NCBI GenBank assembly: GCA_003131315.1
Contig: PKUV01000167.1
Span: 46,201-104,058, forward strand
Origin: Acidobacteriaceae bacterium
GTDB taxonomy: Bacteria; Acidobacteriota; Terriglobia; Terriglobales; Acidobacteriaceae
Length of the DNA: 57,858 nucleotides
Direction: 5' to 3'
Position 1 is the stretch's first letter; each line of letters starts with the position of its first letter. Made by a program: the position numbers and the translations under genes. The notes below the pieces were generated by a model. That model did no database searches. It was not told the DNA's origin and saw only the letters and a program-made list of their open reading frames with translations. Of the stretch, positions 1 to 8,440 are shown piece by piece.

Positions 1-92
1 CGGCTGGAGCGATAGCGTGTTCCACTTTCTTGCTGCGCTCGGAGTTGTGACACAGACTCGCCCGTCCCTCCATTGTTTAACTTTTCGTGATG

Positions 93-311
93 CTAGATAG
101 TTTTCTTCAACTCTCCCTCGAACGAGTGCTCGGGGCTGTGGCCGGGCTCGGGGAAATCGCTATCGGCGCCGTCCTGCATGGGGTCGGGGTTGCGGTGCGA
201 GAGCTGGTCTTTCATGGAGTTGTTGCCGGTTTGGGTACGTTCGTCGGGCTCGAGGGAACCCTTCCCGCGGTCGGCATCATTGTGAAGATGATCGCTGACA
301 CTTTTCGGCAT
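93..311 (-). CDS. small hydrophilic hypothetical protein
   Basis: The product is a 72-residue, strongly hydrophilic protein rich in Asp, Glu, Pro, Ser and His, with no hydrophobic stretch, Cys pair or signal peptide. It reads like a small, probably disordered, soluble protein. An AAAGG ribosome binding site lies 7 bases before the ATG, which supports this strand over the open frame running the other way across the same DNA. No family is recognised and no function is proposed. It stands alone, with a miniature inverted-repeat element just upstream of its start. Confidence 0.5.
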   Translation of the reverse strand: MPKSVSDHLHNDADRGKGSLEPDERTQTGNNSMKDQLSHRNPDPMQDGADSDFPEPGHSPEHSFEGELKKTI

Positions 312-391
312 GGCAGACCTTTCGAGATGCGTGCGTCGATAAGAATGATTACAGGATTAGGCTACGCCGAAAGCTCACAGCGGGCAATGTC

Positions 392-512
392 GGTGGTGGG
401 CTAATTCTGTGTGGCCGAGTAAATAAGCTACGAGCTACGAGCTGCGGGCCGGGTTTGCTTGAAGCTCGCGGCTCGAAGCTCGTGGCTCAGCACACGGAAT
501 TAGCCCACTACC
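392..512. mobile_element. 121-bp MITE-like element with TIRs and target duplication
   Basis: The ends form an imperfect inverted repeat of about 22 bp: the left end reads GGTGGTGGGCTAATTCTGTG and the right end is the complement of GGTAGTGGGCTAATTCCGTG. The element is bracketed by a 7-base direct repeat CAATGTC (385-391 and 514-520), or 8 bases with one mismatch. The interior holds AGCT-rich inverted words and no gene. The end sequence GGTAGTGGGCT is shared with the larger element at 29349-29752, so both probably belong to one family mobilised in trans. Confidence 0.7.
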
Positions 513-592
513 ACAATGTCCGTCAGCACCTGCAAGTTGTTGTAATGGTTGCGATAGGTAAATTTAATAGTCGATTCACCTGATCTTGAATC

Positions 593-598
593 TAAAAT
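593..598 (+). promoter_or_regulatory. candidate -10 box of a leaderless promoter
   Basis: TAAAAT lies so that transcription would begin at or next to the ATG at 604. No Shine-Dalgarno precedes that ATG, which fits a leaderless message. No convincing -35 was found. Confidence 0.35.
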
Positions 599-603
599 AG
601 AGC

Positions 604-1443
604 ATGGTTAGCAAATTTCGGAAACACTATCTGTTTGCCAGCGACTTCGATCAGACGTTGACCTTCAACGATACGGGCTACGTGCTGAGCGAGTTGCTCG
701 GTATTTCTGTCAAGGAATTCGAGCGCAAAGCCAAGGGCATGGCGAAGCTGAACCTGGTTCAGCAAGGCGCCGAACTTTCTTATCTACTTTTGCACGATCC
801 CGAATTCCATTCGCGCGTCCGGCGCGACCACCTGTTCGAGGTGGGCAAGCGGATTCGCCTCAAGGAAAACATCAAGCAGATTTACGAGATACTCGACCGG
901 CGGATCGACGGATTCCACTTTGATTTTTACGTGCTCTCGGCGGCGCCAGTAGAGGTGATCCAGTCGGCGCTGGAGGGGATCGTGCCCGAGGACCACATCT
1001 TCGGCACCGAGTTCAAGTACAAGGCCTCGGGCGAGATTGAAAGCCTGGTGCGAGCCACAGCCGGTTATGGAAAAGTCACGCGCCTGGATCAACTCGAAGA
1101 AGAGCTGGGCATTCCGGCGGACCATGTGGTCTACGTTGGCGACGGCAGTTCCGACATTCACGTCATGCTGCACGTGAACCGGCGCGACGGCTTCACCATT
1201 GCGGTGTCGGAATCGAAGCTGGTAGCGCAGATCGCGAAGCGGACGGTGCTAGGCGACAACGCCCTGGCAACGCTGGTGCCGATCCTGGAAGAGATTGCCG
1301 GTTGGCAGCGGCCGCAGATCCGTCAGCTATTCGAATCGTACGGCTTCCTGATTCAGGGATGGGATCGCGTGCAGACCGATTGGGTCACGCTGCGGCCAAG
1401 CGGCGTGGTGGCAGAGAAGGCGACTGTGGCGGACGCGAAGTAA
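604..1443 (+). CDS. HAD-superfamily phosphatase (MtnX/SerB-like)
   Basis: This 279-residue cytoplasmic protein belongs to the haloacid dehalogenase superfamily. Motif I is DFDQT (residues 14-18), with Asp14 as expected nucleophile and Asp16 as acid/base. Motif II is the Ser of YVLSAAP near residue 120, and motif IV is [11 protein letters not shown] near residue 180, whose Asp residues bind Mg. The order and the helical cap between motifs I and II resemble the phosphoserine phosphatase / MtnX type of phosphomonoesterase. The substrate cannot be read from sequence. It is monocistronic and converges on the tol-pal operon, with a terminator-like hairpin between them. No Shine-Dalgarno is seen. 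Confidence 0.8.
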   Translation: MVSKFRKHYLFASDFDQTLTFNDTGYVLSELLGISVKEFERKAKGMAKLNLVQQGAELSYLLLHDPEFHSRVRRDHLFEVGKRIRLKENIKQIYEILDRRIDGFHFDFYVLSAAPVEVIQSALEGIVPEDHIFGTEFKYKASGEIESLVRATAGYGKVTRLDQLEEELGIPADHVVYVGDGSSDIHVMLHVNRRDGFTIAVSESKLVAQIAKRTVLGDNALATLVPILEEIAGWQRPQIRQLFESYGFLIQGWDRVQTDWVTLRPSGVVAEKATVADAK

Positions 1444-1455
1444 ACCTCAAACCAA

Positions 1456-1533
1456 TTCACCGCAGAGACGCCGGGGGCGCAGAGGAATTCCGGATCATTT
1501 CCCTTTGCGCTCCCGGCGCGCTCCGCGGGTGAA
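1456..1533. repeat. imperfect inverted repeat, intergenic
   Basis: The left arm begins TTCACCGCAGAGACGCCGGG and the right arm ends with the near-complement CTCCGCGGGTGAA, giving a long imperfect hairpin between convergent genes. It looks like a dispersed palindromic repeat rather than a gene. Confidence 0.55.
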
Positions 1534-1550
1534 TGTTTTGGCGGCGAAGT

Positions 1551-1595
1551 CCCACTCATCGCAGAAAACGCGATGAGTGGGGCACCCAGTTTTAT
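1551..1595. terminator. hairpin terminator between convergent genes
   Basis: CCCACTCATCGC (1551-1562) pairs perfectly with GCGATGAGTGGG (1570-1581) across a 7-base loop. A TTTTATT tract begins 8 bases after the stem on the plus strand. It sits between the HAD gene and the end of cpoB and could stop transcription from the plus side. The stem may also be a dispersed repeat. Confidence 0.5.
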
Positions 1596-1610
1596 TACAC
1601 CCAGTTTCTT

Positions 1611-2450
1611 TTATTGGTGGGCTTTTGGAGTGGCTGGGCCTAGTTTCCGCAGCTTCTCTCTGGCCTGCGTGGCTTCGGTTGTTTTCGGATAGCGCTGGAT
1701 GACGTGCTTCAATTCTTTTGTGCCCTCGTCTTCTTTTCCGAGTTCGAGGAGCGCGAATCCCTTCTTGAGTTGCGCGGCGGCAGCCTTGTTTCCGCTGGGG
1801 AAATTCTGCAGGACCAGATCGTAGTTCACGACTGCTTTCTGGTACTCGCCGGCCTTGAACTGAATTTCGGCTAGATAGAAATACGCGTTCCCGGACAGGT
1901 CGGTGTTCGGGTAGAACTTGATGTAGTCGTTGAATCCCTGGATTGCCAAGTCGTTTTTCCCGCCGTTGTAGTCGCGCAGGGCGTTGTTGTAGAGCACGTC
2001 GGGCGGAGGGGCCTGAGCGATCGCCTGGGCCTGCTGCTGCGCTTGTGACTGCTGCGCGGCCATGGACTGCTGCGCCGCCTGCATGTCCTCGAATTGCTTG
2101 CTCAGCTTGGCGAGGCGGACCTTGAGCTCATCCATGGTGTCGTTCAGCGCCTGAATCTGCCCGGAGATCTGGTCGACCTGCCCTGAGCGATCCTGCTGCT
2201 GTTTGTTGATGGAAGTTTGCAGCTCGCCGACCGCGGTGCTCACCTTGTTGGCGGCGTCGGTGTTCTGCTCGAGTAGATTCTTCATGATGCCCATGCGCTC
2301 GTCAAAGGATCGCATCATCGCGGTCATCTGCTGCTGCAGTTGGACGACCTGCGTTTGCAGTTCGATGATTTCCTTGCTGGCGCCGTAGGCGGGAGTGATC
2401 CAGATGGTGAGGAACAACGCCAGAGCGAGTGGAATTCGATTGGTTTTCAT
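1611..2450 (-). CDS. cpoB: CpoB/YbgF, Tol-Pal associated periplasmic TPR protein
   Basis: CpoB coordinates peptidoglycan synthesis with outer-membrane constriction in the Tol-Pal system. The 279-residue product has a signal peptide (hydrophobic residues 7-22, ending in YGA), a coiled-coil segment rich in Gln, Leu and Ile (about residues 25-140), a Gln/Ala linker, and three C-terminal TPR-type repeats with the YNNALRDY and AYFYLAEI signatures. The ATG at 2450 was chosen because AGG lies 6 bases upstream and the signal peptide begins there; a TTG 21 bases further upstream is less likely. It is the last gene of the minus-strand tol-pal operon, as in proteobacteria. Confidence 0.88.
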   Translation of the reverse strand: MKTNRIPLALALFLTIWITPAYGASKEIIELQTQVVQLQQQMTAMMRSFDERMGIMKNLLEQNTDAANKVSTAVGELQTSINKQQQDRSGQVDQISGQIQALNDTMDELKVRLAKLSKQFEDMQAAQQSMAAQQSQAQQQAQAIAQAPPPDVLYNNALRDYNGGKNDLAIQGFNDYIKFYPNTDLSGNAYFYLAEIQFKAGEYQKAVVNYDLVLQNFPSGNKAAAAQLKKGFALLELGKEDEGTKELKHVIQRYPKTTEATQAREKLRKLGPATPKAHQ

Positions 2451-2537
2451 AGTTAACCTATTGGATGTCAAAAACCCGCTGAGTGTCCAGCGGACGGAAC
2501 CTGAGAAATCAAGGGCGGCCGCAGCCGCCCTCAGTGG

Positions 2538-3293
2538 TTATTTTTCGTACACGAAGTGCCCGCGGCGGTTTTGCTGCCAGCAACTCTCGTTCGACTCGGT
2601 GCAGAACGGTTTCTCTTTGCCGTAACTGATGGTTTTGATGCGATCGCCGCCAATTCCAGCCTGGATGAGCGCGTTCTTCACCGCGTCCGCGCGGCTGGTG
2701 CCCAGGGCCAGGTTATATTCGGTCGAGCCGCGCTCGTCGGAGTGTCCCTCGACCGTGATGTGGATGTTGGCATGCTGTTGCAGGAACTGCGCATCGCCCC
2801 GCAACGAGCCCTGCTGGTCCGCGCGCACATCGTACTTGTCGTAATCGAAGTAGATGTCCTTCACGTTTTGCGAGAACAGTTCCTCTTCCGTAGCGTTAGA
2901 AGCCGTTGACGGCGGCGGTTCGGCGGCGGAGTTGACGGTGACGCGAGCGGTGGCGTCCTGGGTTCCGCCGGCGCCTTTTGCGATGAGATGGTAGGTGGTC
3001 GAGTTGCTCGGAGTAACCTGACGCGAGCCGCTCGCTTCCACCACGCCGATTCCGTCGATGCTGATGTCGGTCGCGTTCGTGGTCTGCCAAGTCAGCGTTG
3101 TCGATTGGCCCTGGTCGAGAGTATTCGGGTTCGCCGACAGCGAGGCCGTGGGAGCCGTCAGTGCGGGTGGCGGTGTGGGCGGCGGCGGAGCGACCTTCTT
3201 GTGGCATGCGCCCAGGAACACGATCGTGCCGAGTGCGAATACCAGGGTCGCCCATCTCGTCGTCGTTATTGTCATTCTTATTGCGTGCTTCAC
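2538..3293 (-). CDS. pal: peptidoglycan-associated lipoprotein Pal
   Basis: Pal anchors the outer membrane to peptidoglycan and binds TolB. The 251-residue precursor has a lipoprotein signal ending in the lipobox LGAC (Cys about residue 30). A Pro-rich linker follows, then an Ig-like segment of about 80 residues (NPNTLDQGQSTTLTW onward), then the OmpA-type peptidoglycan-binding domain with YFDYDKYDVR and the binding loop TVEGHSDERGSTEYN. The Ig-like insertion is absent from the proteobacterial protein. The GTG at 3293 is preferred because GGAGG sits 6 bases upstream; an internal ATG at 3275 is the alternative. It lies between tolB and cpoB. Confidence 0.92.
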   Translation of the reverse strand: MKHAIRMTITTTRWATLVFALGTIVFLGACHKKVAPPPPTPPPALTAPTASLSANPNTLDQGQSTTLTWQTTNATDISIDGIGVVEASGSRQVTPSNSTTYHLIAKGAGGTQDATARVTVNSAAEPPPSTASNATEEELFSQNVKDIYFDYDKYDVRADQQGSLRGDAQFLQQHANIHITVEGHSDERGSTEYNLALGTSRADAVKNALIQAGIGGDRIKTISYGKEKPFCTESNESCWQQNRRGHFVYEK

Positions 3294-3471
3294 CTGATTC
3301 CTCCAATTCTTTGTGCGCCCGCGTTGTGGCGTGCAATTTGCAGATTCACGGCAGGGCGCACTCTGGGCCAGCCGCAAAACCGTTCTTCTTTTCATTTTCT
3401 TAACAACCCGTAGTGAAACTCCAATCTCCAGCCTCAGCGCCTGAAGGCGCTTTCATAACGCAGCAGTTGCA

Positions 3472-3612
3472 GCACGGCTGAACAGGCTGCGGAAAAAGTC
3501 GACTTTCGATGCCCAGCCCCTAAAGGGGCATCTGATTTCGAAGAACTTACGGTATCGCTAAAGCGATACCCTGATACGAACCGGCGTTTTTCCGCAGCCT
3601 GTGAAGCCGTGC
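3472..3612. repeat. composite palindromic repeat between pal and tolB
   Basis: The 362-base gap between tolB and pal contains no gene. Its main feature is a nested palindrome: outer arms GCACGGCT / AGCCGTGC and inner perfect 16-bp arms ACAGGCTGCGGAAAAA (3482-3497) and its complement (3587-3602). The centre (3511-3580) holds two small hairpins built on CAGCCCCTAAAGGGGC and TATCGCTAAAGCGATA. The same central unit recurs in the opposite orientation at 39309-39376. The end sequence looks like a transposon or MITE terminus, but no direct target duplication is present. Confidence 0.65.
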
Positions 3613-3655
3613 CCTGATACGAAACGCGCTTTCACCACAGGCTGTCAAAACCAAT

Positions 3656-5002
3656 CTACTTCCAACTCCAGTTGGGCTGCGTGTTGGCGCCCTTGAAAGT
3701 CAACTGTTTCACGTTTGTGCCGTCCGCCAGCATGGTCCATATCTGGTCGCTGCCCGAGCGGTGGGACTGAAACACAATGTGCCGTCCATCCGGAGACCAG
3801 CAGGGAAAATCGTTGCGCCCCGCGTCGTGCGTGAGTTGCACCCACTGCTTGCTGGCGACATCCATCAAATAAAGGTCGTTCGAACCCGGCTCTCCCGGCC
3901 CGTACTTGCGCATCCAGGAGAGAGTCAGAAACTGTCCGTTCGGCGACCAGTTGGGAGACACCGCATAGCCTTGATCGGTGAGACGCTGCACGTTGGTACC
4001 GTCCGCTTCCATGGTATAGATCTGCGGCAGGCCGGTGCGTCCGCTGACGAAAGCGATCTGAGAGCCGGTCTTGCGATTCCATGTCGGAGAAACGTCCGGC
4101 CCCTGATCGTTGGTCAGGCGCCGCGAGTTTCCTCCGGATGCGTCCACGGCGAAAATGTTGGGGTAGCCGTTTCGCGAGGACGAGAACGCGATCTTGCCGT
4201 CGGGCGACCAGGAAGGCGAAAGATTCATCCCTCCAAAGCGCGGGAAGCTGACCATGCGGTTGAGATCGAATGAGTACATCATGATTTCCCAACCACTCTT
4301 CGTAACCGAGCTGAACGCCAGCCGCGAGCCATCGGGCGAGATGCGTGGCGACAGGGAAATGCTTCCCAGGTGCGTGATCGCCTGCTGGTTGGCGCCATCG
4401 TAGTCCATCATCCAGATTTCTTTGTGGCCGGTGCGCTCGCTGACGAAGTAGATCTTGGTTTCGGCGATCCCGGCTACGCCTCCGCCGAGGCGGAAGATGA
4501 TTTCGTCGGCAAACTTGTGCGCGATCACGCGCACCGCGTCGCTCGTTGCGTTATCCACGTACTGCTTGCCGAGTACCTGCGGGGACTTCTCATTCTTGAC
4601 GTCGTAGAGCCATCCCTGCACCGTGACTTTGCCGGCGGCTGCGCCCAGGTTGCCGAAAGCGAGCATGGAGGTGTTGGGCGGCGGGGAATTCCACGCCGGG
4701 AAGTTGACCTCGGACGGTTGCCCCGGCTCCTGCAACGGATAAAAACTCTTCGAAACAAGATCGAAGATTCCGGCGTTGTCGAGGTCGTTCCACAGCACGT
4801 CGTTGAAGGTCTTCAGCAGGTCGGCGTTCTTGGCGTCGGTGGTCGATGGCTTGAAGTCGGATGCGGCCAGGCGCACTTTCTCGACCCCGAGCCCAGTGCC
4901 GGTGCGAATCCAGTCCTGCGCGGAGCTCGCGACCGCCAACAGAAACAGCAAGGCAAGGGTGATCAAAGCATGACGACGGATGGGGCGAGCCGAGTTACTC
5001 AA
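3656..5002 (-). CDS. tolB: Tol-Pal system beta-propeller protein TolB
   Basis: TolB is the periplasmic propeller that shuttles between TolA and Pal. The 448-residue precursor has a Sec signal (about residues 9-28, cut after ASSA), an N-terminal alpha/beta domain (to about 170), and a series of WD40-like PD40 repeats recognisable as SPDGSRLAFSS, SPSWSPDGKIAFSS, SPTWNRKTGSQIAF, SPNWSPNGQFLTLS and FPCWSPDGRHIVFQ. Length and domain order match the family. It is followed by pal after a repeat-filled gap, so pal and cpoB may also have their own promoter. Confidence 0.93.
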   Translation of the reverse strand: MSNSARPIRRHALITLALLFLLAVASSAQDWIRTGTGLGVEKVRLAASDFKPSTTDAKNADLLKTFNDVLWNDLDNAGIFDLVSKSFYPLQEPGQPSEVNFPAWNSPPPNTSMLAFGNLGAAAGKVTVQGWLYDVKNEKSPQVLGKQYVDNATSDAVRVIAHKFADEIIFRLGGGVAGIAETKIYFVSERTGHKEIWMMDYDGANQQAITHLGSISLSPRISPDGSRLAFSSVTKSGWEIMMYSFDLNRMVSFPRFGGMNLSPSWSPDGKIAFSSSRNGYPNIFAVDASGGNSRRLTNDQGPDVSPTWNRKTGSQIAFVSGRTGLPQIYTMEADGTNVQRLTDQGYAVSPNWSPNGQFLTLSWMRKYGPGEPGSNDLYLMDVASKQWVQLTHDAGRNDFPCWSPDGRHIVFQSHRSGSDQIWTMLADGTNVKQLTFKGANTQPNWSWK

Positions 5003-5020
5003 TGTATGCTCCCTTTGCTG

Positions 5021-5076
5021 GTGGAGTGCCGGGCGTCCCCGCCCGGCTGGACGGGCGAGACGCCCGTCCCTCCACT
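5021..5076 (-). repeat. dispersed GC-rich palindromic repeat, family A
   Basis: This 56-bp unit holds two hairpins (GCCGGGCGTCCCCGCCCGGC and GACGGGCGAGACGCCCGTC on the plus strand). It is about 90 percent identical, in reverse orientation, to 18322-18375. Partial copies lie at 51057-51085 and 57834-57858. It separates the TonB-like gene from tolB. Confidence 0.75.
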
Positions 5077-5081
5077 TGCTT

Positions 5082-5888
5082 CTACCGCTTGTAATCGAAC
5101 CAGAACTCTACCGACACTTTGCTTCCCGAATAATCCGGCGGCAGCGGGCCAAAAGTATCAATGCCCTGGATCGCCCGCCTGGCCGAGATGTCGAGCGACG
5201 GTACACCGCTCGACTGCTCGATCTCAACATTCGACGGGTGTCCGTCGCGTGCGACATCAAAAGTCAGATAGACCCGTTTCGCCTCCGTAATCCGAGGATC
5301 GATTTCATACTTCAGCCAGTTTTCGGAGACTTTCCGCTGCACGGCTTGGACGTACCACGAAAACCGGCTGCCGAAATCGCCACCGCTTCCAGTAAATCCA
5401 AATCCGCCCTTGGCGCCGCCCGCGCTCATGCTGTACGGCCCGCTGACCGGACCACCCTCGCCATACGGAATCTGATTCGACTCGGGTGGTTCTGGTGCCG
5501 CCTTTCTTTGGGTGGCGCTGGTCACAGGTTTGGGTTTGACCTTCGTGTTCTTGTCTGGAATCGGAATCGCTTCCGGTTCCTTTTCCTGAACCATGGGCTG
5601 CGATTTCGCGAGCCCCTTCGATTCGGTTGCCAGCACGTTCGTTGTCTGCGCGGCATTAGCGGGCAATGGAACCGCGCTTACCAGCGTCGCTCCCATGGCA
5701 TCCCCGCCGCCGCCGCTGCCCCAGCCTTCACCGCGGAAGCCGTGAATAAACGTTGCATAGAGCACGACGAATGCCGTGAAGGCCACGTGCAGTCCGAGCG
5801 ACCAGGCCAGAGGCCGGCGCAGTTGGCCGTGTTCGGAGTAAATGTCGATGTCAATATCATGCATGTCAATATCAGTGATGGCCGCCAT
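5082..5888 (-). CDS. TonB/TolA-family energy-transducing protein
   Basis: The 268-residue protein has a short cytoplasmic N-terminus, one transmembrane helix (about residues 28-48, LGLHVAFTAFVVLYATFI), a Pro/Lys-rich periplasmic linker with KVKPKPV, and a C-terminal TonB-type domain (about 180-268: SRFSWYVQAVQRKVSENW through VEFWFDYKR). By position between tolR and tolB it fills the TolA role, transmitting proton-motive force from TolQR to the outer membrane. The C-terminal domain looks more like TonB than like E. coli TolA. The start overlaps the end of tolR by 17 bases. Confidence 0.85.
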   Translation of the reverse strand: MAAITDIDMHDIDIDIYSEHGQLRRPLAWSLGLHVAFTAFVVLYATFIHGFRGEGWGSGGGGDAMGATLVSAVPLPANAAQTTNVLATESKGLAKSQPMVQEKEPEAIPIPDKNTKVKPKPVTSATQRKAAPEPPESNQIPYGEGGPVSGPYSMSAGGAKGGFGFTGSGGDFGSRFSWYVQAVQRKVSENWLKYEIDPRITEAKRVYLTFDVARDGHPSNVEIEQSSGVPSLDISARRAIQGIDTFGPLPPDYSGSKVSVEFWFDYKR

Positions 5889-6300
5889 GGGTATCCATCG
5901 GCTGCGTAACGATGCTCACGTTGCTGATGCCCGCCTGTTTGATTGCGTCCATCACGGTGGCGAAGGCGCCAAACGGGACATCTTCGTCGGAGCGCAAATA
6001 GATCGACTGGTGTTGCGGATCGCGAATTTTCTGCTTCAGGCGCGCTCCGATCTGGTTGATGTTAATAGGATCGTTGCCGAGAAAAACTTTCTGCGATTTG
6101 TCGATGCTGATCACCAGCCGCTCTTCGTTGATCTCTTTGACCGTGCGGGTGTGAGGCACGTTGACTTCGATCCCGGACTGCAGCACCGGCGCGGTGACCA
6201 TGAAAATGATGAGCAGCACCAGGACGACATCCACCAGGGGCGTGATGTTGATGTCGGCGAGCGCGGTCTGAGTGCGTCCGTTGGCGGAGGTGAAGGCCAT
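5872..6300 (-). CDS. tolR: TolR/ExbD-family biopolymer transport protein
   Basis: This is the stator subunit of the TolQR proton channel. The 142-residue protein has a single transmembrane helix with the conserved proton-accepting Asp24 in INITPLVDVVLVLLIIFMV, followed by a periplasmic ExbD domain (about 50-135). Its ATG overlaps the tolQ stop by one base (TGATG), so the two are translationally coupled. Length and topology match the family; the choice of TolR over ExbD rests on the tolB-pal context. Confidence 0.92.
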   Translation of the reverse strand: MAFTSANGRTQTALADINITPLVDVVLVLLIIFMVTAPVLQSGIEVNVPHTRTVKEINEERLVISIDKSQKVFLGNDPININQIGARLKQKIRDPQHQSIYLRSDEDVPFGAFATVMDAIKQAGISNVSIVTQPMDTHGGHH

Positions 6301-7022
6301 CAGCGCCGCGCCTCGGTGACCGGTGGCGCCTGTTGGCGCTCCACCGTCTGGCGCTCAACCAGGTTGAGCATCTCCAGGGTGAAGTCGTCGTTGCGCGAGG
6401 CCATTTCACGAATGGAGCCAATGATGAGGTTGTAGGCGATCACCGCCGGGATGGCTGCAGCCAGGCCGGCGGCGGTGGTAACGAGAGCTTCGGAAATTCC
6501 AGGAGCGACCGCGCGCAAAGTCGCCGCACCAGCCGTGCCCAGTCCGTGGAACGCGTCGATGATTCCCCAGACGGTCCCGAACAGGCCAATAAAGGGCGTG
6601 ACCGCGCCCGTAATCGCCAGCCATGGGACATTGCGTTCGAGGCGCGTAATCTCCTCGGAAGACGCGACCTGCATGGCGCGCTGAATGGCCACCAGGTTGT
6701 GGATGCCGCCCGTCATTCCCATCTGGCGTCTGAACTCCTCGACTGCGCCTTCAAACACTCCAACCAGCGGGCTGGGACGGAACTGTTCGGCAACCGAGGC
6801 AACGTCCTGCATGCGCTGCGCCTTGCGGAAGGCGCGGACGAAGCGTCCGCTTTGGCCGCGCGCGCGGCGGATCAGCCGCCACTTGGAAAGAATCACGGCC
6901 CAGGAGAGCACGCTGAACGCGATCAGCAGGAGAAGCACGGTCTTGGCGACCGGACCGGTCTGAAGGACGAGATCAACGATTTCGCCGCCGACAAACAAGA
7001 GGAGGACGGAAGAAAAATGCAT
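6300..7022 (-). CDS. tolQ: TolQ/ExbB-family proton channel protein
   Basis: TolQ forms the pentameric proton channel that powers TolA. The 240-residue protein has three transmembrane regions: about 20-42 (TVLLLLIAFSVLSWAVIL), about 135-160 (WLAITGAVTPFIGLFGTVWGI) and about 175-200 (ALVTTAAGLAAAIPAVIAYN). These include the family signature GLFGTVWGI with its channel-lining Thr. The ATG at 7022 fits the family N-terminus and leaves a leader of about 20 bases after a perfect TATAAT at 7053-7048. It is first in the operon. Confidence 0.92.
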   Translation of the reverse strand: MHFSSVLLLFVGGEIVDLVLQTGPVAKTVLLLLIAFSVLSWAVILSKWRLIRRARGQSGRFVRAFRKAQRMQDVASVAEQFRPSPLVGVFEGAVEEFRRQMGMTGGIHNLVAIQRAMQVASSEEITRLERNVPWLAITGAVTPFIGLFGTVWGIIDAFHGLGTAGAATLRAVAPGISEALVTTAAGLAAAIPAVIAYNLIIGSIREMASRNDDFTLEMLNLVERQTVERQQAPPVTEARR

Positions 7023-7047
7023 CGGTTTAGGGAGAACCCTGTTTAAG

Positions 7048-7053
7048 ATTATA
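7048..7053 (-). promoter_or_regulatory. -10 element of the tol-pal operon
   Basis: A perfect TATAAT on the minus strand places the transcript start near 7041, about 19 bases before the tolQ ATG. No good -35 match was seen at 16-18 bases. Confidence 0.55.
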
Positions 7054-7225
7054 GACCAGTGCGGCGGCGTGCTCCGCCAGGGTACCGCGTCGGTCAATGC
7101 GGTGTTGGGTTGCGCGCATGTGGGCTGCCCGCCGCGCGGGCTGCGGAATTGGCTGTCTCTGTCATCTTTTTCACCGGCTCGTTTTCCACAAACGGCCGGC
7201 AGCGAGGGGACGGGCTTCTTCGACG

Positions 7226-8164
7226 CTACGGGTTCGGAATCACTGCCTGCACTACATTTGAATAGGCGCTTTCCTGACCTTGGGCGTTTACCTCAGTTGC
7301 CACGTAATAGTAGGTTGCCCCGGAGACAACCGTAAAGTCTGTGTAGTTAGTCGAGGCATCCAGCGCGGTATTGATCTCCTGGTAGGGGCCTCCGTGGGCA
7401 GTGCCGCGGTACACGTTGTAACCCACCGCGTTCCCGTCTCCCGGATTCCAGGAAAGATCGGCGTTATGGGAACCCGGAGCCACGCCCGTACCGGTCAACT
7501 GTTCGACCGTTGGTGAGTTCGCTGCATCGCTGACGAATCCCGCTTTGCCGGAGGCTGTGCCGGATGCGTTCGGCGTGAACTTGACCGTGACGTGGACGCT
7601 CTGCCCAGCCGAAATCGTTACCGGCAGATTCAGCCCGAGAATGGCAAACTCCGAACTCGTCGACTGGTCCGACGAGATGGTTACGGCAGCGTTCGAGGCC
7701 GTGAGCGTAGCCTGCAGGCTGGCACTCAATCCCACCGTGACGTTACCGAAATTGAGGGTCGCAGGGCTGACTCCCAGTTGCGGGCTGGCGTTGGCGACGC
7801 CGGTCCCCGCGACATGCATGTAAAGAGGCGAATTCAGGGCGTTACTGGCGACTGTGAGGATGCCGTGGGTATACCCCTTGGCAGTTGGCGTGAAAATAAC
7901 GGGCAACTGGATGCTTGCCCCGGGTTGGACCTTTACGGGTAAAGGGAATTTGCCGAATGAGAAAGCGCTTCCCTGTTTCGACTTGGAAGCGATACGCAGC
8001 GTTTTGTTCCCCGTGTTCGAGAGTTGGATGGAGTAGGAAACGGAATTGCCGATCTGTACCTTACCGAAGGCATGACTGCAAGGATTGCATTGAAGTTGCT
8101 GCGCCGACGCAGGCGCTAGACAAAAGAGCAGCCATGCGGCTACGACTAGGGGGAAGGATCGCAT
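7226..8164 (-). CDS. secreted choice-of-anchor-D / fibronectin III protein
   Basis: The 312-residue precursor has a signal peptide (FPLVVAAWLLFCLAPASA) and then CNPCSHAFGKVQIGNSVSYSI, the start of an ASPM-SPD-2-Hydin (choice-of-anchor D) Ig-like repeat. A second copy starts at LGVSPATLNFGNVTVG (about residue 115). The C-terminal 85 residues form a fibronectin type III domain (NADLSWNPGDGNAVGYNVYRG). It lacks a visible catalytic domain or membrane anchor, so it is probably an exported structural or binding protein. The ATG at 8164 was chosen because the signal peptide begins there. Neighbours give no clue to its partner. Confidence 0.8.
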   Translation of the reverse strand: MRSFPLVVAAWLLFCLAPASAQQLQCNPCSHAFGKVQIGNSVSYSIQLSNTGNKTLRIASKSKQGSAFSFGKFPLPVKVQPGASIQLPVIFTPTAKGYTHGILTVASNALNSPLYMHVAGTGVANASPQLGVSPATLNFGNVTVGLSASLQATLTASNAAVTISSDQSTSSEFAILGLNLPVTISAGQSVHVTVKFTPNASGTASGKAGFVSDAANSPTVEQLTGTGVAPGSHNADLSWNPGDGNAVGYNVYRGTAHGGPYQEINTALDASTNYTDFTVVSGATYYYVATEVNAQGQESAYSNVVQAVIPNP

Positions 8165-8314
8165 GGATACTATCTTCACGAAGCGCTCGGTTGCGAGGCA
8201 AAATCGGAAGTGCATTCGTCACAATCTTTGGTACCGATTTGGGAACGGGGCAGCCGGTTTCGCGCAGCCCGCTGGGGTGGTCTGTGCTATCCTGCGCGTA
8301 AATTACAGGTCGCA

Positions 8315-8435
8315 AATTAAAGATCGCCCTGAATTAAAGATCGTCCTGGATTAGAAAATCTTTATGAACTAAAGATTGTCCTGAATTCAAAGATCGCTAT
8401 GAACTAAAGATCGCTATGAACTAAAGATCGCAGGA
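8315..8435. repeat. 17/18-bp degenerate tandem repeat upstream of recN
   Basis: The 276-base gap between the Ig-like gene and recN contains about seven tandem units: 8315-8331, 8332-8348, 8349-8366, 8367-8383, 8384-8401, 8402-8418 and 8419-8435. The consensus is AACTAAAGATCGCTATG or AATTAAAGATCGTCCTG. A partial unit precedes at 8301. The array ends inside the recN ribosome binding site (AGGA at 8432-8435), so it makes up the whole recN leader or promoter region. Confidence 0.8.
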
Positions 8436-8440
8436 CCCTT

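Noticed and set aside
87-404. plus-strand 105-codon frame at the window start
   Set aside because: The minus-strand frame has a ribosome binding site and a protein-like composition; the plus frame has neither and runs into the 121-bp element.
8315-8435. CRISPR array
   Set aside because: Units of 17/18 bp are contiguous with no spacers and no cas genes are nearby.
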